Of a stretch of 64,000 nt of DNA, positions 44,396-52,765 are shown one piece after another (within the stretch, counting starts at the first letter, position 1; each line of letters begins with the position of its first letter). The notes beneath the pieces were generated by a model. The model saw only the letters and a list, made by a program, of their open reading frames with translations, made no database searches and was not told the DNA's origin. Position numbers and translations under genes: made by a program. Location of the stretch: the NCBI RefSeq assembly GCF_001053185.1, contig NZ_CSTD01000006.1, positions 1 through 64,000 of the forward strand. Direction: 5' to 3'. Origin of the DNA: Mycobacterium bohemicum DSM 44277 (GTDB taxonomy: Bacteria > Actinomycetota > Actinomycetes > Mycobacteriales > Mycobacteriaceae).

Positions 44396-45349
44396 TCAGC
44401 GAAGCTGCGGCAGCACGTCGCGCTCGTAGGCCGCGAAGAAGCCGTCCTTGTCCGGGCCGATCTGCTGCACGTACACCTCGTCGATGTCGGCGTCGAGGTA
44501 TTCGCGCACCCTCGCGACGTGCGTGTCCGGGTCCGCGCCGCAGGTGACGGCCTCGGCGACCTGGTCCGGCGTGACGAGTGACATCAGCGCGGCGAAGTCC
44601 TTCGGCCGCGGCAGGGTCTGCGCGGACTGCCCGGGCAGCGCGTCGTTACCCCACAACCGGTGCGCGATCTCGAGCGCCGTGTCGGCGTCTTCGTCCCAGC
44701 TGACCTTGGCGCCGGCCTGGACGGGCTTGTCGCCGCCGCCGGACTCCCGGAACGTCTTCACCAGGTCGGGTTCGGGCATCACCAGCACGTAGCCGTCGCC
44801 GATGCGGCCGGCCAGCTCCGCGCCCTGCGGTCCGAACCCGGAGACGTAGATCGGCACCGGCTGCTCGGGCCGCGTGTAGATCCGGGCCTCCTGCACCTCG
44901 TAGTACTTGCCGTGGTGGCTCACCTCGTGGTCGCGGTGCAGCAACCGGATGACCTCGACCGCCTCCTCGAGCATCTCCTGGCGCACGCCGACCGACGGCC
45001 AGCGGTCGCCCAGAATGTGTTCGTTGAGTGCCTCGCCGCTGCCGACGCCCAGCACGAACCGGCCGTCGAGCTGCACGGCGGCGGTGGCCGACGCCTGGGC
45101 GATGATCGCCGGGTGGGTCCGGATGGTCGGGCAGGTGACGGCCGTGCTGACCGGGAGCGACGTCGCCTCCGACAACGCGCCGATGACGCCCCATACGAAC
45201 GGGCTCTGGCCCTGCTCGTCGTTCCAGGGATGAAAGTGGTCGGAGATCCACAGCGCGTCGAACCCGGCCGCCTCCGCACGCTTGGCCTGGTCGATCAGTT
45301 CTTTCGGGTCGTATTGCTCGCAGGACAGGAAGTATCCGATCTTGGTCAT
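44396..45349 (-). CDS. LLM-class F420-dependent oxidoreductase, glucose-6-phosphate-dehydrogenase-like family
   Basis: This 317-residue protein has the TIM-barrel LLM pattern: KIGYFLSCEQYDPKELIDQAKRAEAAGFDALWISDHFHPW at the N-terminus, VLGVGSGEALNEHILGDRWPS (F420/phosphate binding) mid-protein, and YVSGFGPQGAELAGRIGDGYV later. These match the FGD-like branch of F420 enzymes (WISDHFHPW and GEALNE are shared with FGD1), though the substrate residues differ. It should transfer hydride to or from F420. The ATG at 45349 is chosen; codons to 45475 do not read as protein. It faces the SDR gene. Confidence 0.88.
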   Translation of the reverse strand: MTKIGYFLSCEQYDPKELIDQAKRAEAAGFDALWISDHFHPWNDEQGQSPFVWGVIGALSEATSLPVSTAVTCPTIRTHPAIIAQASATAAVQLDGRFVLGVGSGEALNEHILGDRWPSVGVRQEMLEEAVEVIRLLHRDHEVSHHGKYYEVQEARIYTRPEQPVPIYVSGFGPQGAELAGRIGDGYVLVMPEPDLVKTFRESGGGDKPVQAGAKVSWDEDADTALEIAHRLWGNDALPGQSAQTLPRPKDFAALMSLVTPDQVAEAVTCGADPDTHVARVREYLDADIDEVYVQQIGPDKDGFFAAYERDVLPQLR

Positions 45350-45662
45350 GCGGTGCGGGCTACCCGCTGGGCGATGCGTTATGCGGGCCGCCGAGTCACA
45401 TCCCGACTCAGCGGTCACGCGGCCGGGGGAACAAGGCTTTTTGCCCACCTCATAGCGACTATCCACCGGCCGCACGCGCGCTGTCGCTGTGAGGCGGGCA
45501 AACAGGCGATCGGCGCGGCGGCGATGTCGTTTCAGGGCGCGTAGTACGTTCCCGCCAGGGCGGCGTCCTCCCCCACCACGTCGCTCACGTCGAATCGCAG
45601 CGGCTGCACCGGAGGGGACATGGGTGCCACGCTGGATGGACGGCCAGGTGAAGGAGACGCTC
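45350..45662. other. 313-bp gap between the F420-type oxidoreductase and mmr
   Basis: No convincing coding frame is present. A short repeat GAGTC/GACTC (about 45402-45418) and CTGG/CCAG flanking ATGGACGG just before the mmr Shine-Dalgarno (about 45632-45648) are the only structures seen. Promoters for both divergent genes must lie here. A TetR gene that follows mmr in M. tuberculosis is not present in this window. Confidence 0.45.
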
Positions 45663-45986
45663 GTGACCTATCTCTTGCTGTTGTGCGCGATTTTCGCCGA
45701 GGTCGCGGCGACCAGCCTGCTCAAGAGCACCGAGGGGTTCACCCGCCTCTGGCCGACCGTGATCTGCCTGATCGGTTACGCGGTCTCGTTCGCTCTTCTC
45801 GCGGTGTCGATCTCGCGGGGCATGCAGACCGACGTCGCCTACGCGTTGTGGTCGGCCATCGGGACGGCCGCGATCGTGGCGATCGCCGTGCTCTTCCTCG
45901 GCTCGCCGATCTCGGTGACCAAGGTCGCCGGCATCGTGCTCATCATCGCCGGGGTCGTCACCCTGAATCTCTCCGGCGCCCACTAG
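45663..45986 (+). CDS. mmr: SMR-family multidrug efflux protein Mmr
   Basis: This 107-residue protein has four transmembrane helices. Helix 1 holds the essential Glu in LLLLCAIFAEVAATSLLKSTEGFTRLWPTV, helix 3 has YALWSAIGTAAIVAIAVLFLG, and the end is LNLSGAH. It exchanges protons for cationic drugs as an antiparallel dimer in the membrane. The GTG at 45663 with AAGGAG upstream gives exactly the length I recall for Rv3065. The frame is open upstream, but that part lacks hydrophobic or family sequence. It is followed by a hairpin and a secreted protein gene. Confidence 0.95.
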   Translation: MTYLLLLCAIFAEVAATSLLKSTEGFTRLWPTVICLIGYAVSFALLAVSISRGMQTDVAYALWSAIGTAAIVAIAVLFLGSPISVTKVAGIVLIIAGVVTLNLSGAH

Positions 45987-46024
45987 GTAACGCGGACGCC
46001 CCATTCCGAGATAGCCATTTCACA

Positions 46025-46038
46025 GGGCCTAAAGGCCC
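46025..46038. terminator. Hairpin between mmr and the secreted C39-like gene
   Basis: GGGCCT-AA-AGGCCC is a perfect 6-bp stem 39 bases after the mmr stop and 27 bases before the next start. It may end mmr transcripts or regulate the next gene. Confidence 0.45.
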
Positions 46039-46064
46039 CGAAAGGCTCCCGGAGGGAACACCGC

Positions 46065-46760
46065 ATGATCATCGCCCGCATCGTCGGTGCGGCCGCGCTG
46101 GCCTGTGCGTCGATGGCGGGCTTGACGACGGGCACCGCGCACGCGTCCCCCGACCGGCCGACCGGTGAGGGCATTCTCTACGGCGACCCCGCGGCGGCCG
46201 CCCCGTTCTGGCGATACCAGCAATACGACGACGACTGCGTGGAAATGGCGGTCGCCGATGTGGTCGGCGAACTGACCGGCCGGCGGCCGTCCGAGCAGTC
46301 CATCGTCAAGCTGGCCCAGGCGACCCCGAGCACGGTCCACCCCGGGCCCATCTACACCAAGCCGACGAAGCGCAAGCCGGGCAGCGGGACCGCGTTCGGG
46401 GACGAACCGGCGCTCCTCGCGCACTACGGCATCCACGCGGTGGACACCGACGACCAGAAAGCCTCGAAGACCGGCGCCGCCACGGGCGTGAGTGCGCTCG
46501 AACGGTACCTGGCCCGCGGGCGCAAGGTCATCGTCGCGGTCAACGCCGAGCTCATCTGGCGCGAGCCCGTCGAAGACACCACCCCGGACGGACGGCCCGC
46601 GTCCAACCACGCCGTGGTGGTCACGGGCGTCGACGCCGCGGCCGCCGTGGTGCACCTCAATGACAGCGGTATCGAAGACGGCCGGGACGAACAGGTCCCG
46701 ATGGACGTTTTCGTGCGCTCCTGGGCCACCGGGGACGACGAGATGACGGTGACCGCCTAG
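46065..46760 (+). CDS. Secreted C39-like cysteine peptidase domain protein
   Basis: This 231-residue protein has a Sec signal (MIIARIVGAAALACASMAGLTTGTAHA) with cleavage likely after AHA. The mature part has the papain-like C39 pattern: DDDCVEMAVADVVGELTG supplies the nucleophile Cys, ASNHAVVVTGVDAAAAVVHLNDSG supplies His and a downstream Asp or Asn. It may cleave a secreted peptide or be a C39-like non-cleaving binder; no target is visible. The ATG at 46065 has GGAGGGAACACC upstream. It follows mmr in the same direction after a hairpin. Confidence 0.78.
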   Translation: MIIARIVGAAALACASMAGLTTGTAHASPDRPTGEGILYGDPAAAAPFWRYQQYDDDCVEMAVADVVGELTGRRPSEQSIVKLAQATPSTVHPGPIYTKPTKRKPGSGTAFGDEPALLAHYGIHAVDTDDQKASKTGAATGVSALERYLARGRKVIVAVNAELIWREPVEDTTPDGRPASNHAVVVTGVDAAAAVVHLNDSGIEDGRDEQVPMDVFVRSWATGDDEMTVTA

Positions 46761-47011
46761 CCGCCATTTCCTCCCCGCGCAAGGGCGCACAGGTTGAATC
46801 ATTGCCATCCCAACCGCTGCACCAGCCGTTCGATCCGCTGCGCCTTGTTGTCGTAGACCGGTGGTCGCGGACACTGCAACGCCGCCTCGTCGCCGGCAGG
46901 TGGGCTGGCGTTCACGTCGTGGACGTCAAATCCGCGCCTGGTGTGCAAATTCCGCTGCAAAACTGACGGCCTGCCGCGGCCGGCGTGGCTTCGGAGGAAG
47001 TAGGACTCGCG
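46761..47011. other. Gap upstream of glgP with a possible gene remnant on the minus strand
   Basis: On the minus strand, the codons at about 46910-46799 read GDEAALQCPRPPVYDNKA and then QRIERLVQRLGWQ before a TGA, with protein-like composition but no good start. This may be the decayed 3' end of a gene. The rest holds the glgP promoter. I cannot assign a family. Confidence 0.3.
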
Positions 47012-49534
47012 ATGACCGATGTCGACCTGACACCCTCCGACGGAACGAGTTCCGGCAACGCAGCGCCCGCCGCTGGGGTCGAGCATTCACGCACCGGGAT
47101 GGGCGCGGCCGCGCTGCAGCGGGCCATCACCGACCATCTGCGCTACTCGGTCGGCCGTCCGGCCGCCGCGCTTCGGCCGGAGCACTACTACCGGGCACTC
47201 GCCCTGGCCGTGCGCGATCGCATGCAGGACCGCCGGGTGGCATCGACGCAGACGTCACTCGACCTCGGCCGCAAGGTGACCTGCTACCTGTCGGCCGAGT
47301 TCCTGATGGGCCCGCAGCTGGGCAACAATCTGCTGAACCTGCGCATGGAGCGGGCGGCGCGGGAAGCGCTGGCGGCCATGGGCCAGGATTTCGACGAGGT
47401 CTTGGCTTGCGAGGAGGAACCGGGGCTGGGCAACGGCGGCCTCGGCAGGCTGGCCGCGTGTTACCTGGACTCGCTGGCCACCCTGGAGCGCCCCGCGATC
47501 GGTTACGGCATCCGCTACGAATTCGGCATCTTCAACCAGGAGATCCGCGACGGCTGGCAGGTGGAGAAGACCGACAACTGGCTCGGTAAGGGAAACCCCT
47601 GGGAGATAGCCAAACCCGATGTCAGTTACCTCGTGAAGTGGGGCGGTTACGCCGAGCACTACACCGATGACGGCGGCGACGACCGCGTGCGCTGGGTGCC
47701 GGGCCGGTTGCTGAAAGGCGTCGCCTACGACACGCCCATCCAGGGCTACGGGGTCAACACGTGCAACGTTCTGACGCTGTGGAGCGCACGGGCCGTCGAG
47801 TCCTTCGCCGTGGAGGCCTTCAACATCGGCGATTACTACAAGGCGGTCGAGGACGAGGTCACGTCCGAAACCGTCACCAAGGTGCTCTACCCCAACGACG
47901 AGCCCGAGGCCGGTAAGCGCCTGCGCCTGCTCCAGCAATACTTCTTCGTGTCCTGCTCGCTGCAGCACATGCTGCACATCGTCGACGACCTGGCCGACGC
48001 CTCGGTCCGCGAACTCCCGCAACGCTTCGCCGTCCAGCTGAACGACACCCACCCATCAATCGCGGTCGCCGAACTCATGCGGTTGCTGATCGACGAGCGC
48101 CACCTGGACTGGGACGAGGCGTGGGACATCACCGTCGAAACGTTCTCCTACACCAACCACACTCTGCTGCCGGAGGCGCTGGAGACGTGGCCGCTGGAGA
48201 TGTTCGCCGAGTCGCTGCCGCGCCACCTTCAGCTCATCTACGAGATCAACCACCGGTTCCTCGACGAGGTGCACGCCCGCTTCCCCGGCGACGGCGACCG
48301 GCTCCGGCGCATGTCCATCATCGGCGAGGACGGCAACAAGAACGTCCGGATGGCGCACCTTGCGACCGTCGGCAGCCACGCCGTCAACGGCGTCGCCGCG
48401 CTGCACTCCGAGCTCCTGAAAACCAGTGTGCTGAAGGACTTTTACGAGATGTGGCCGGAGCGGTTCAGCAACAAGACCAACGGCGTGACGCCTCGCCGCT
48501 TCCTCGCGCTGGCCAATCCCGGCCTGCGCGATCTGCTGGACCGCACCGTCGGGGAGGGCTGGCTGACCGATCTCGGACGCCTGCGCGGCCTGGAGCCGTT
48601 CGCCGACGACGCGTCCTTCCGCCAGCAGTGGCGCGACATGAAGCGCGGCAACAAGGCGCGCCTCGCCGAATACGTCCGCTCGGTGACGGGTGTCGACCTG
48701 GACCCGGACTGGATGTTCGACGTCCAGGTCAAGCGCATCCACGAGTACAAACGCCAGCACCTCAACGTCCTGCACATCGTCGCGCTCTACCACCGGCTCA
48801 AGCGCGATCGCAGCCTGTCGATTCCGCCGCGGGCGTTCATCTTCGGCGGCAAGGCCGCCCCCGGCTACTTCATGGCCAAGCGGATCATCAAGCTCATCTG
48901 CGCGGTCGGGGAGACCGTGAACGCCGACCCGGACGTCAACCGGTTCCTCAAGGTGGTGTTCCTGCCGAACTTCAACGTGCAGAACGGGCAGATGGTGTAC
49001 CCGGCGGCCGACCTGTCCGAACAGATCTCCACCGCCGGCAAGGAGGCGTCGGGCACCGGCAACATGAAGTTCATGATCAACGGCGCCCTGACCATCGGCA
49101 CGCTCGACGGTGCGAATGTCGAGATCCGCGAAGAGGTGGGACCGCAGAACTTCTTTCTGTTCGGCCTCACCGAGCAGGAGGTCGTGGCGGTCAAGGCACA
49201 CGGATACTGCCCGGCCGACTGGATCGACGCAAACGAAGAGCTGCGCACAACGCTGGAATCGATTGCGGGCGGGACATTTTCGCGCGGCGACACCGAGGTG
49301 TTCCGGCCGCTGGTCGACAACCTCCGTTACGACGACCCGTTCCTGGTGTGCGCGGACTACGCGTCCTACATCAACTGCCAGGAGCAGGTCAGCGCGGCGT
49401 GGCAGGACAGCGAGTTGTGGACCAAGATGTCGATCCTGAACGCCGCGCGCAGCGGCAAATTCTCGTCGGATCGCGCCATCGCCGAGTACTGCGACGAGAT
49501 CTGGAACGTCTGGCCGCTGACCGTGAAGATCTGA
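47012..49534 (+). CDS. glgP: Glycogen/maltodextrin phosphorylase GlgP
   Basis: This 840-residue protein contains the pyridoxal-phosphate site in STAGKEASGTGNMKFMINGALTIGTLDGANVEI, with the Lys that forms the Schiff base, and the catalytic-site loops NGGLGRLAACYLDSLATL and DVQVKRIHEYKRQHLN. It releases glucose-1-phosphate from alpha-1,4-glucans in the cytoplasm. The ATG at 47012 is preceded by CGGAGGAAG; codons back to 46985 are open but precede the ribosome site. It has no partner gene nearby, and the intergenic region after it is about 280 bases. The M. tuberculosis glgP is elsewhere in the genome, so its place here differs from that order. Confidence 0.96.
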   Translation: MTDVDLTPSDGTSSGNAAPAAGVEHSRTGMGAAALQRAITDHLRYSVGRPAAALRPEHYYRALALAVRDRMQDRRVASTQTSLDLGRKVTCYLSAEFLMGPQLGNNLLNLRMERAAREALAAMGQDFDEVLACEEEPGLGNGGLGRLAACYLDSLATLERPAIGYGIRYEFGIFNQEIRDGWQVEKTDNWLGKGNPWEIAKPDVSYLVKWGGYAEHYTDDGGDDRVRWVPGRLLKGVAYDTPIQGYGVNTCNVLTLWSARAVESFAVEAFNIGDYYKAVEDEVTSETVTKVLYPNDEPEAGKRLRLLQQYFFVSCSLQHMLHIVDDLADASVRELPQRFAVQLNDTHPSIAVAELMRLLIDERHLDWDEAWDITVETFSYTNHTLLPEALETWPLEMFAESLPRHLQLIYEINHRFLDEVHARFPGDGDRLRRMSIIGEDGNKNVRMAHLATVGSHAVNGVAALHSELLKTSVLKDFYEMWPERFSNKTNGVTPRRFLALANPGLRDLLDRTVGEGWLTDLGRLRGLEPFADDASFRQQWRDMKRGNKARLAEYVRSVTGVDLDPDWMFDVQVKRIHEYKRQHLNVLHIVALYHRLKRDRSLSIPPRAFIFGGKAAPGYFMAKRIIKLICAVGETVNADPDVNRFLKVVFLPNFNVQNGQMVYPAADLSEQISTAGKEASGTGNMKFMINGALTIGTLDGANVEIREEVGPQNFFLFGLTEQEVVAVKAHGYCPADWIDANEELRTTLESIAGGTFSRGDTEVFRPLVDNLRYDDPFLVCADYASYINCQEQVSAAWQDSELWTKMSILNAARSGKFSSDRAIAEYCDEIWNVWPLTVKI

Positions 49535-49816
49535 ACTCCACAAAGCCGAAAGCCGGCTGGCACAGCGCCTCAGATGCCCAGTCGGTCTCCCTCGAGTTGA
49601 CGCCTCGGACAACGCACTTCGACTGCACCTCGTCCGTGCGGTTAACGCCGGGCAATGAACGCGACATGACCTGGTCCTTTTCTCTCCAGCCACCGACATC
49701 CGAAGGTAGCTGCGAAGCTACCCAGCGGCGCAAAGCTCAGACGCGACAACGTCTCTCGCGCGGGGAGTTGGCCTGTTGATCACCCGGTCGATACCTGGTC
49801 GTGCGACTGTACGGGT
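49535..49816. terminator. glgP 3' region with a 7-bp hairpin
   Basis: GGTAGCT-GCGA-AGCTACC at 49705-49722 is a perfect stem-loop about 170 bases after the glgP stop. No coding frame is convincing in this 282-bp gap. The hairpin may be a terminator or part of the GtrA gene leader. Confidence 0.5.
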
Positions 49817-50290
49817 GTGCAAGGCCCGTCCCGGGTCGGGCGGTCACGGCCGGTCGACCGATTTCACGATCTGTGCAATGCCTGCGTCGGCCGGCTTCCG
49901 TTCGGGCTCTACTCGATCGTCGCGCCGACGTTTCTCGGTTTCTGCCTGATCAACGGATTCACCTTTGTGCTCGATCTGGCGATCCTCACGTGCCTGCACA
50001 GCGGCCTGGGGCTTCCGGTGCCGATCTCCGTGACGATCGCATACGGCACCGCCTTCGCCCTGAGCTACGCGCTCAACCGCACCTTGAACTTCCGATCCCA
50101 CGCCCCCGTCGGGCCGCAGGTCTCGGTGTACGTGGTGGTGGTCGTCGTCAACTACCTGATTTTCGTCCTCGGTGTGTGCAGTGTGTTGGCGGCCAGTGGA
50201 GTGCAGTATCAGCTCGCGCGCCTGGTGGCTGGCTGCAGTGAAGCGGTTTACATGTACTGCGGGATGAGGTGGCTCGTCTTCCGCCGTTGA
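49817..50290 (+). CDS. GtrA-like four-TM membrane protein
   Basis: This 157-residue protein has four hydrophobic segments: YSIVAPTFLGFCLINGFTFVLDLAIL, LPVPISVTIAYGTAFALSYALNRTLNF, VSVYVVVVVVNYLIFVLGVCSVL and the last segment before the end MRWLVFRR. The spacing and the NRTLNFR motif after helix 2 are typical of GtrA/DPMS flippase-like proteins that help move polyprenyl-linked sugars. The GTG at 49817 gives a basic N-terminus. It lies upstream of the PE/MmpS/MmpL cluster, as GtrA-like genes do in glycopeptidolipid-type loci (known context; relevance here is inferred). Confidence 0.82.
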   Translation: MQGPSRVGRSRPVDRFHDLCNACVGRLPFGLYSIVAPTFLGFCLINGFTFVLDLAILTCLHSGLGLPVPISVTIAYGTAFALSYALNRTLNFRSHAPVGPQVSVYVVVVVVNYLIFVLGVCSVLAASGVQYQLARLVAGCSEAVYMYCGMRWLVFRR

Positions 50291-50326
50291 CTGGCCGGCA
50301 CCCGGCGCCGATACCTTCGGGGAAGC

Positions 50327-50482
50327 GTGCGATGGGTGTTTGCCACCGTCGCTACGGTGTATGTGAAAAATCTCGGGGACCGAACGCCGCTTCCGATCAG
50401 CGAAGAGATAGGCAGCCACCAACTTCTCGCTTCGATTCCTCAACAGCGCCAGGCTGAAGAGGCGCATTCGCAAGATGGCTTG
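50327..50482 (+). pseudogene. Decayed copy of the MmpS/MmpL-associated small membrane protein
   Basis: The codons from 50327 read VFATVATVYVKNLGDRTP and then LPISEEIGS, close to residues 20-46 of the 142-residue protein at 52159. After a frame change near 50410 the next codons read NFSLRFLNSARLKRRIRKMA and a TGA, matching the C-terminus of that protein and of the copy at 59611. The middle 70-80 codons are missing and the N-terminal helix is lost. This is an internally deleted, frameshifted remnant. Confidence 0.82.
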
Positions 50483-50670
50483 AGCCCGATCCGCGCCAAT
50501 ACGCGTAATGGCGGGGTGGGAAGGATTCGTTCACAGCTCCCGCATGGCGAACGCCTAACGAATACCCAGTCGAAACGGGCCGCGACGGACGTTCGGCGGC
50601 GTTATCGTTATGCGATTAAACGCCGATTTGGTCCGCCGCCGGATCGCATAGTCAATACCGGAGGTTTAAT

Positions 50671-52062
50671 ATGTCAACACTCGTGACCTTGCCGCCATTT
50701 CTGCAGTCTGCGGCATCGCAATTAACCGGTATCGGCTCCGCGATCAGTGCGGCCACCAGTGCCGCGGCGGCCCCGACCACCACGATCGTCGCGGCCGGGG
50801 CCGACGAAGTCTCGGCGGCCGTGCAGACACTGTTCTCCGAACACGCGGAGGCCTATCAGGAATTGAGCGCGCAGGCCGCCGCGTTTCACGCCCAGTTCGT
50901 GCAGGCCATGAGTGGCGCCGCAGAAGCGTACGCGGCCGCCGAGTCCGCCAACGCCTCACCGTTACAAAGTCTCGCGCAAGCGGCAGCGGCGGTGGAGAAT
51001 TCGGCGAACTACGGGTACGGCAACGTCGGCAGCGGCAACGTCGGTTTCTTCAATACCGGCGAGTACAACTTCGGCGCGTTCAATACCGGCACCCTCAACT
51101 TCGGACTCGGCAACCTCAGCCCCAACTTCGCCGTCCCCGATCCGACCAAAATCAGCGTGTTCGGCGGCTTCGGCCTGTTCAACAGCGGCCTGGACAACAT
51201 CGGCGCCTTCAACACCGGCAACATCAACATCGGCATCGGCAACGTCAGCCCGAACTTCCAGTTCGACCCCAACAACCTCACCGATTTCGGCAATCTCGGC
51301 TTCTTCAACAACGGCATGGACAACGTCGGCGCCTTCAACGTCGGCACCCACAACAGCGGCTTCCCGCTCGGACCCCTGGGCTTCCTGGGCATCGGCAACC
51401 ACGGCAACTACGACCAGGGCCTGCTCAACTTCGGCAACAACGACCTCGGCATCGGCCTGTTCGGCGACAACCTGATCGGCGTCGGCCCACTACACATCAG
51501 CGACGGCGCGCTGACGTCGGCCCTGCATTCGCTCCCGACCGCGGCGGTCGCGCAGGCCGCGCAGAACTACGGCTACGGCAACGTCGGCAGCGGCAACGTC
51601 GGTTTCTTCAATACCGGCACCTCCAACTTCGGCATCGGCAACACCGGCACCCTGAACTTCGGCATCGCGAATGTCAGCCCCAACTTCACGTTCGACCCGA
51701 CCAACATCTCCGCCTTCGGCGGCCTCGGCTTCTTCAACAACGGCCTGGACAACATCGGCGCCTTCAACACCGGCAACATCAACATCGGCATCGGCAACGT
51801 CAGCCCCAACTTCACGTTCGACCCCAACAACCTCACCGATTTCGGCAATCTCGGCTTCTTCAACAACGGCATGGACAACGTCGGCGCCTTCAACGTCGGC
51901 ACCCACAACAGCGGCTTCCCGCTCGGGCCCCTGGGCTTCCTGGGCATCGGCAACCACGGCAACTACGACCAGGGCCTGCTCAACTTCGGCAACAACGACC
52001 TCGGCATCGGCCTGTTCGGCGACAACCTGATCGGCGTCGGCCCGTTCCACATCACCCAGTAG
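50671..52062 (+). CDS. PE-family protein with duplicated pentapeptide (MPTR-like) C-terminal domain
   Basis: Residues 1-95 form a PE domain: TLVTLPPFLQSAASQLTGIGSAI, DEVSAAVQTLFSEHAEAYQELSAQAAAFHAQFVQAM, and YAAAE at residues 87-91, which fits the YxxxD/E type VII secretion signal. No PPE signature is present. The remaining 360 residues are Asn/Gly pentapeptide repeats (NVGSGNVGFFNTG, NTGNINIGIGNVSPNF), the MPTR style normally found on PPE proteins. A repeat of about 186 residues occurs twice (51007-51564 and 51565-52062). It is probably secreted by an ESX system to the cell surface. The ATG at 50671 has GGAGGTTTA upstream. It begins the run of PE, small membrane protein, MmpS, MmpL. Confidence 0.9.
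   Translation: MSTLVTLPPFLQSAASQLTGIGSAISAATSAAAAPTTTIVAAGADEVSAAVQTLFSEHAEAYQELSAQAAAFHAQFVQAMSGAAEAYAAAESANASPLQSLAQAAAAVENSANYGYGNVGSGNVGFFNTGEYNFGAFNTGTLNFGLGNLSPNFAVPDPTKISVFGGFGLFNSGLDNIGAFNTGNINIGIGNVSPNFQFDPNNLTDFGNLGFFNNGMDNVGAFNVGTHNSGFPLGPLGFLGIGNHGNYDQGLLNFGNNDLGIGLFGDNLIGVGPLHISDGALTSALHSLPTAAVAQAAQNYGYGNVGSGNVGFFNTGTSNFGIGNTGTLNFGIANVSPNFTFDPTNISAFGGLGFFNNGLDNIGAFNTGNINIGIGNVSPNFTFDPNNLTDFGNLGFFNNGMDNVGAFNVGTHNSGFPLGPLGFLGIGNHGNYDQGLLNFGNNDLGIGLFGDNLIGVGPFHITQ
51007..52062 (+). repeat. Tandem 558-bp duplication in the PE/MPTR gene
   Basis: The block from AACTACGGGTACGGCAAC at 51007 recurs from 51565 with the same sense and frame, about 186 codons apart. The last two-thirds of the two copies are nearly identical at the nucleotide level (GGCAACCACGGCAACTACGA and downstream), while the first third differs more. 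Recent duplication or gene conversion is likely. Confidence 0.9.
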
Positions 52063-52158
52063 ATCGGTGGCATCGCCGGTCGGGCGAAGCCGTCGGCCGT
52101 TTGGGGTAGCGTTCGTCACGACGCCTTTGGTTGGTTCGACTGTGGAGCGAGGGCCGGG

Positions 52159-52587
52159 ATGATCAATTCGATTCTGTTCGGCTGGCTGACCATCGTGGCC
52201 CTGGCATTGGCGCTGGTGTTCGCCGTCTTCGCCGCCGTATACGTCAAGCGGCTCGGGGACCGAACGCCGTCCCCCATCAGCGACGAAATAGGCAGCGCGA
52301 AAGCGGTCACCCGCAAAGTGCGCAAACGCGAGCCAATGTCGCAGGAGGAGCTGAATTATGCGAGGCAACTCCTTGCAGACCGTAGCTCATTGATGACGTT
52401 CAGCATCCCCGGCACTTTGTTCATGGCGGGCTGCTTTTATATTTTCGGCAGCCTTTACCACTTGCATGGTGCGACACCCTCCGAGCGGACATTCCTCGGG
52501 GTTTTTCCCATGCTCGCCTCCATGAACTTGACGACTCAGATCCTGCGCAGCGCGAGGTTGAAACGGCGCCTGCGGAAGATGTCCTGA
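52159..52587 (+). CDS. MmpS/MmpL-associated small membrane protein (uncharacterised family)
   Basis: This 142-residue protein has an N-terminal helix (ILFGWLTIVALALALVFAVFAAVY), then the conserved cytoplasmic segment KRLGDRTPSPISDEIGS and EPMSQEELNYARQLLADRSS. A second helix pair follows (FSIPGTLFMAGCFYIFGSLYHLHGA, GVFPMLASMNLTTQIL), and a basic tail, RSARLKRRLRKMS. It matches the protein at 59611 along its whole length (for example FSIP, GC, EPxSQEE and ADRxSL). I do not recognise the family or know its function. The ATG at 52159 has GGGCCGGG upstream. It lies between the PE gene and MmpS and probably shares their transcript. Confidence 0.8.
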   Translation: MINSILFGWLTIVALALALVFAVFAAVYVKRLGDRTPSPISDEIGSAKAVTRKVRKREPMSQEELNYARQLLADRSSLMTFSIPGTLFMAGCFYIFGSLYHLHGATPSERTFLGVFPMLASMNLTTQILRSARLKRRLRKMS

Positions 52588-52765
52588 ACGAGCCCGGGGC
52601 GCCTGGTGCGATCGCCGGCAGTTGGGCACGCCCCCCGGGCGTCGCGGTCGCGTTCTGGACGCATTGCCGATAGTCTCTATGTCCATTGGGTACAGGAACG
52701 TCTACTATCCGCACGCCGATGAGGCAAAACACGAGGTCTGGGACCTGCTTCGGGGAGGTGGTCGA

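Noticed and set aside
45480..45662. Guanidine riboswitch considered upstream of mmr.
   Set aside because: I could not find paired hairpins with ACGR loops or the ykkC core; the short stem near the ribosome site is not specific.
50671..52062. First read as a PPE-MPTR protein because of the repeat C-terminus.
   Set aside because: No PPE or WxG-containing 180-residue N-terminal domain is present; the N-terminal 95 residues match the PE pattern.
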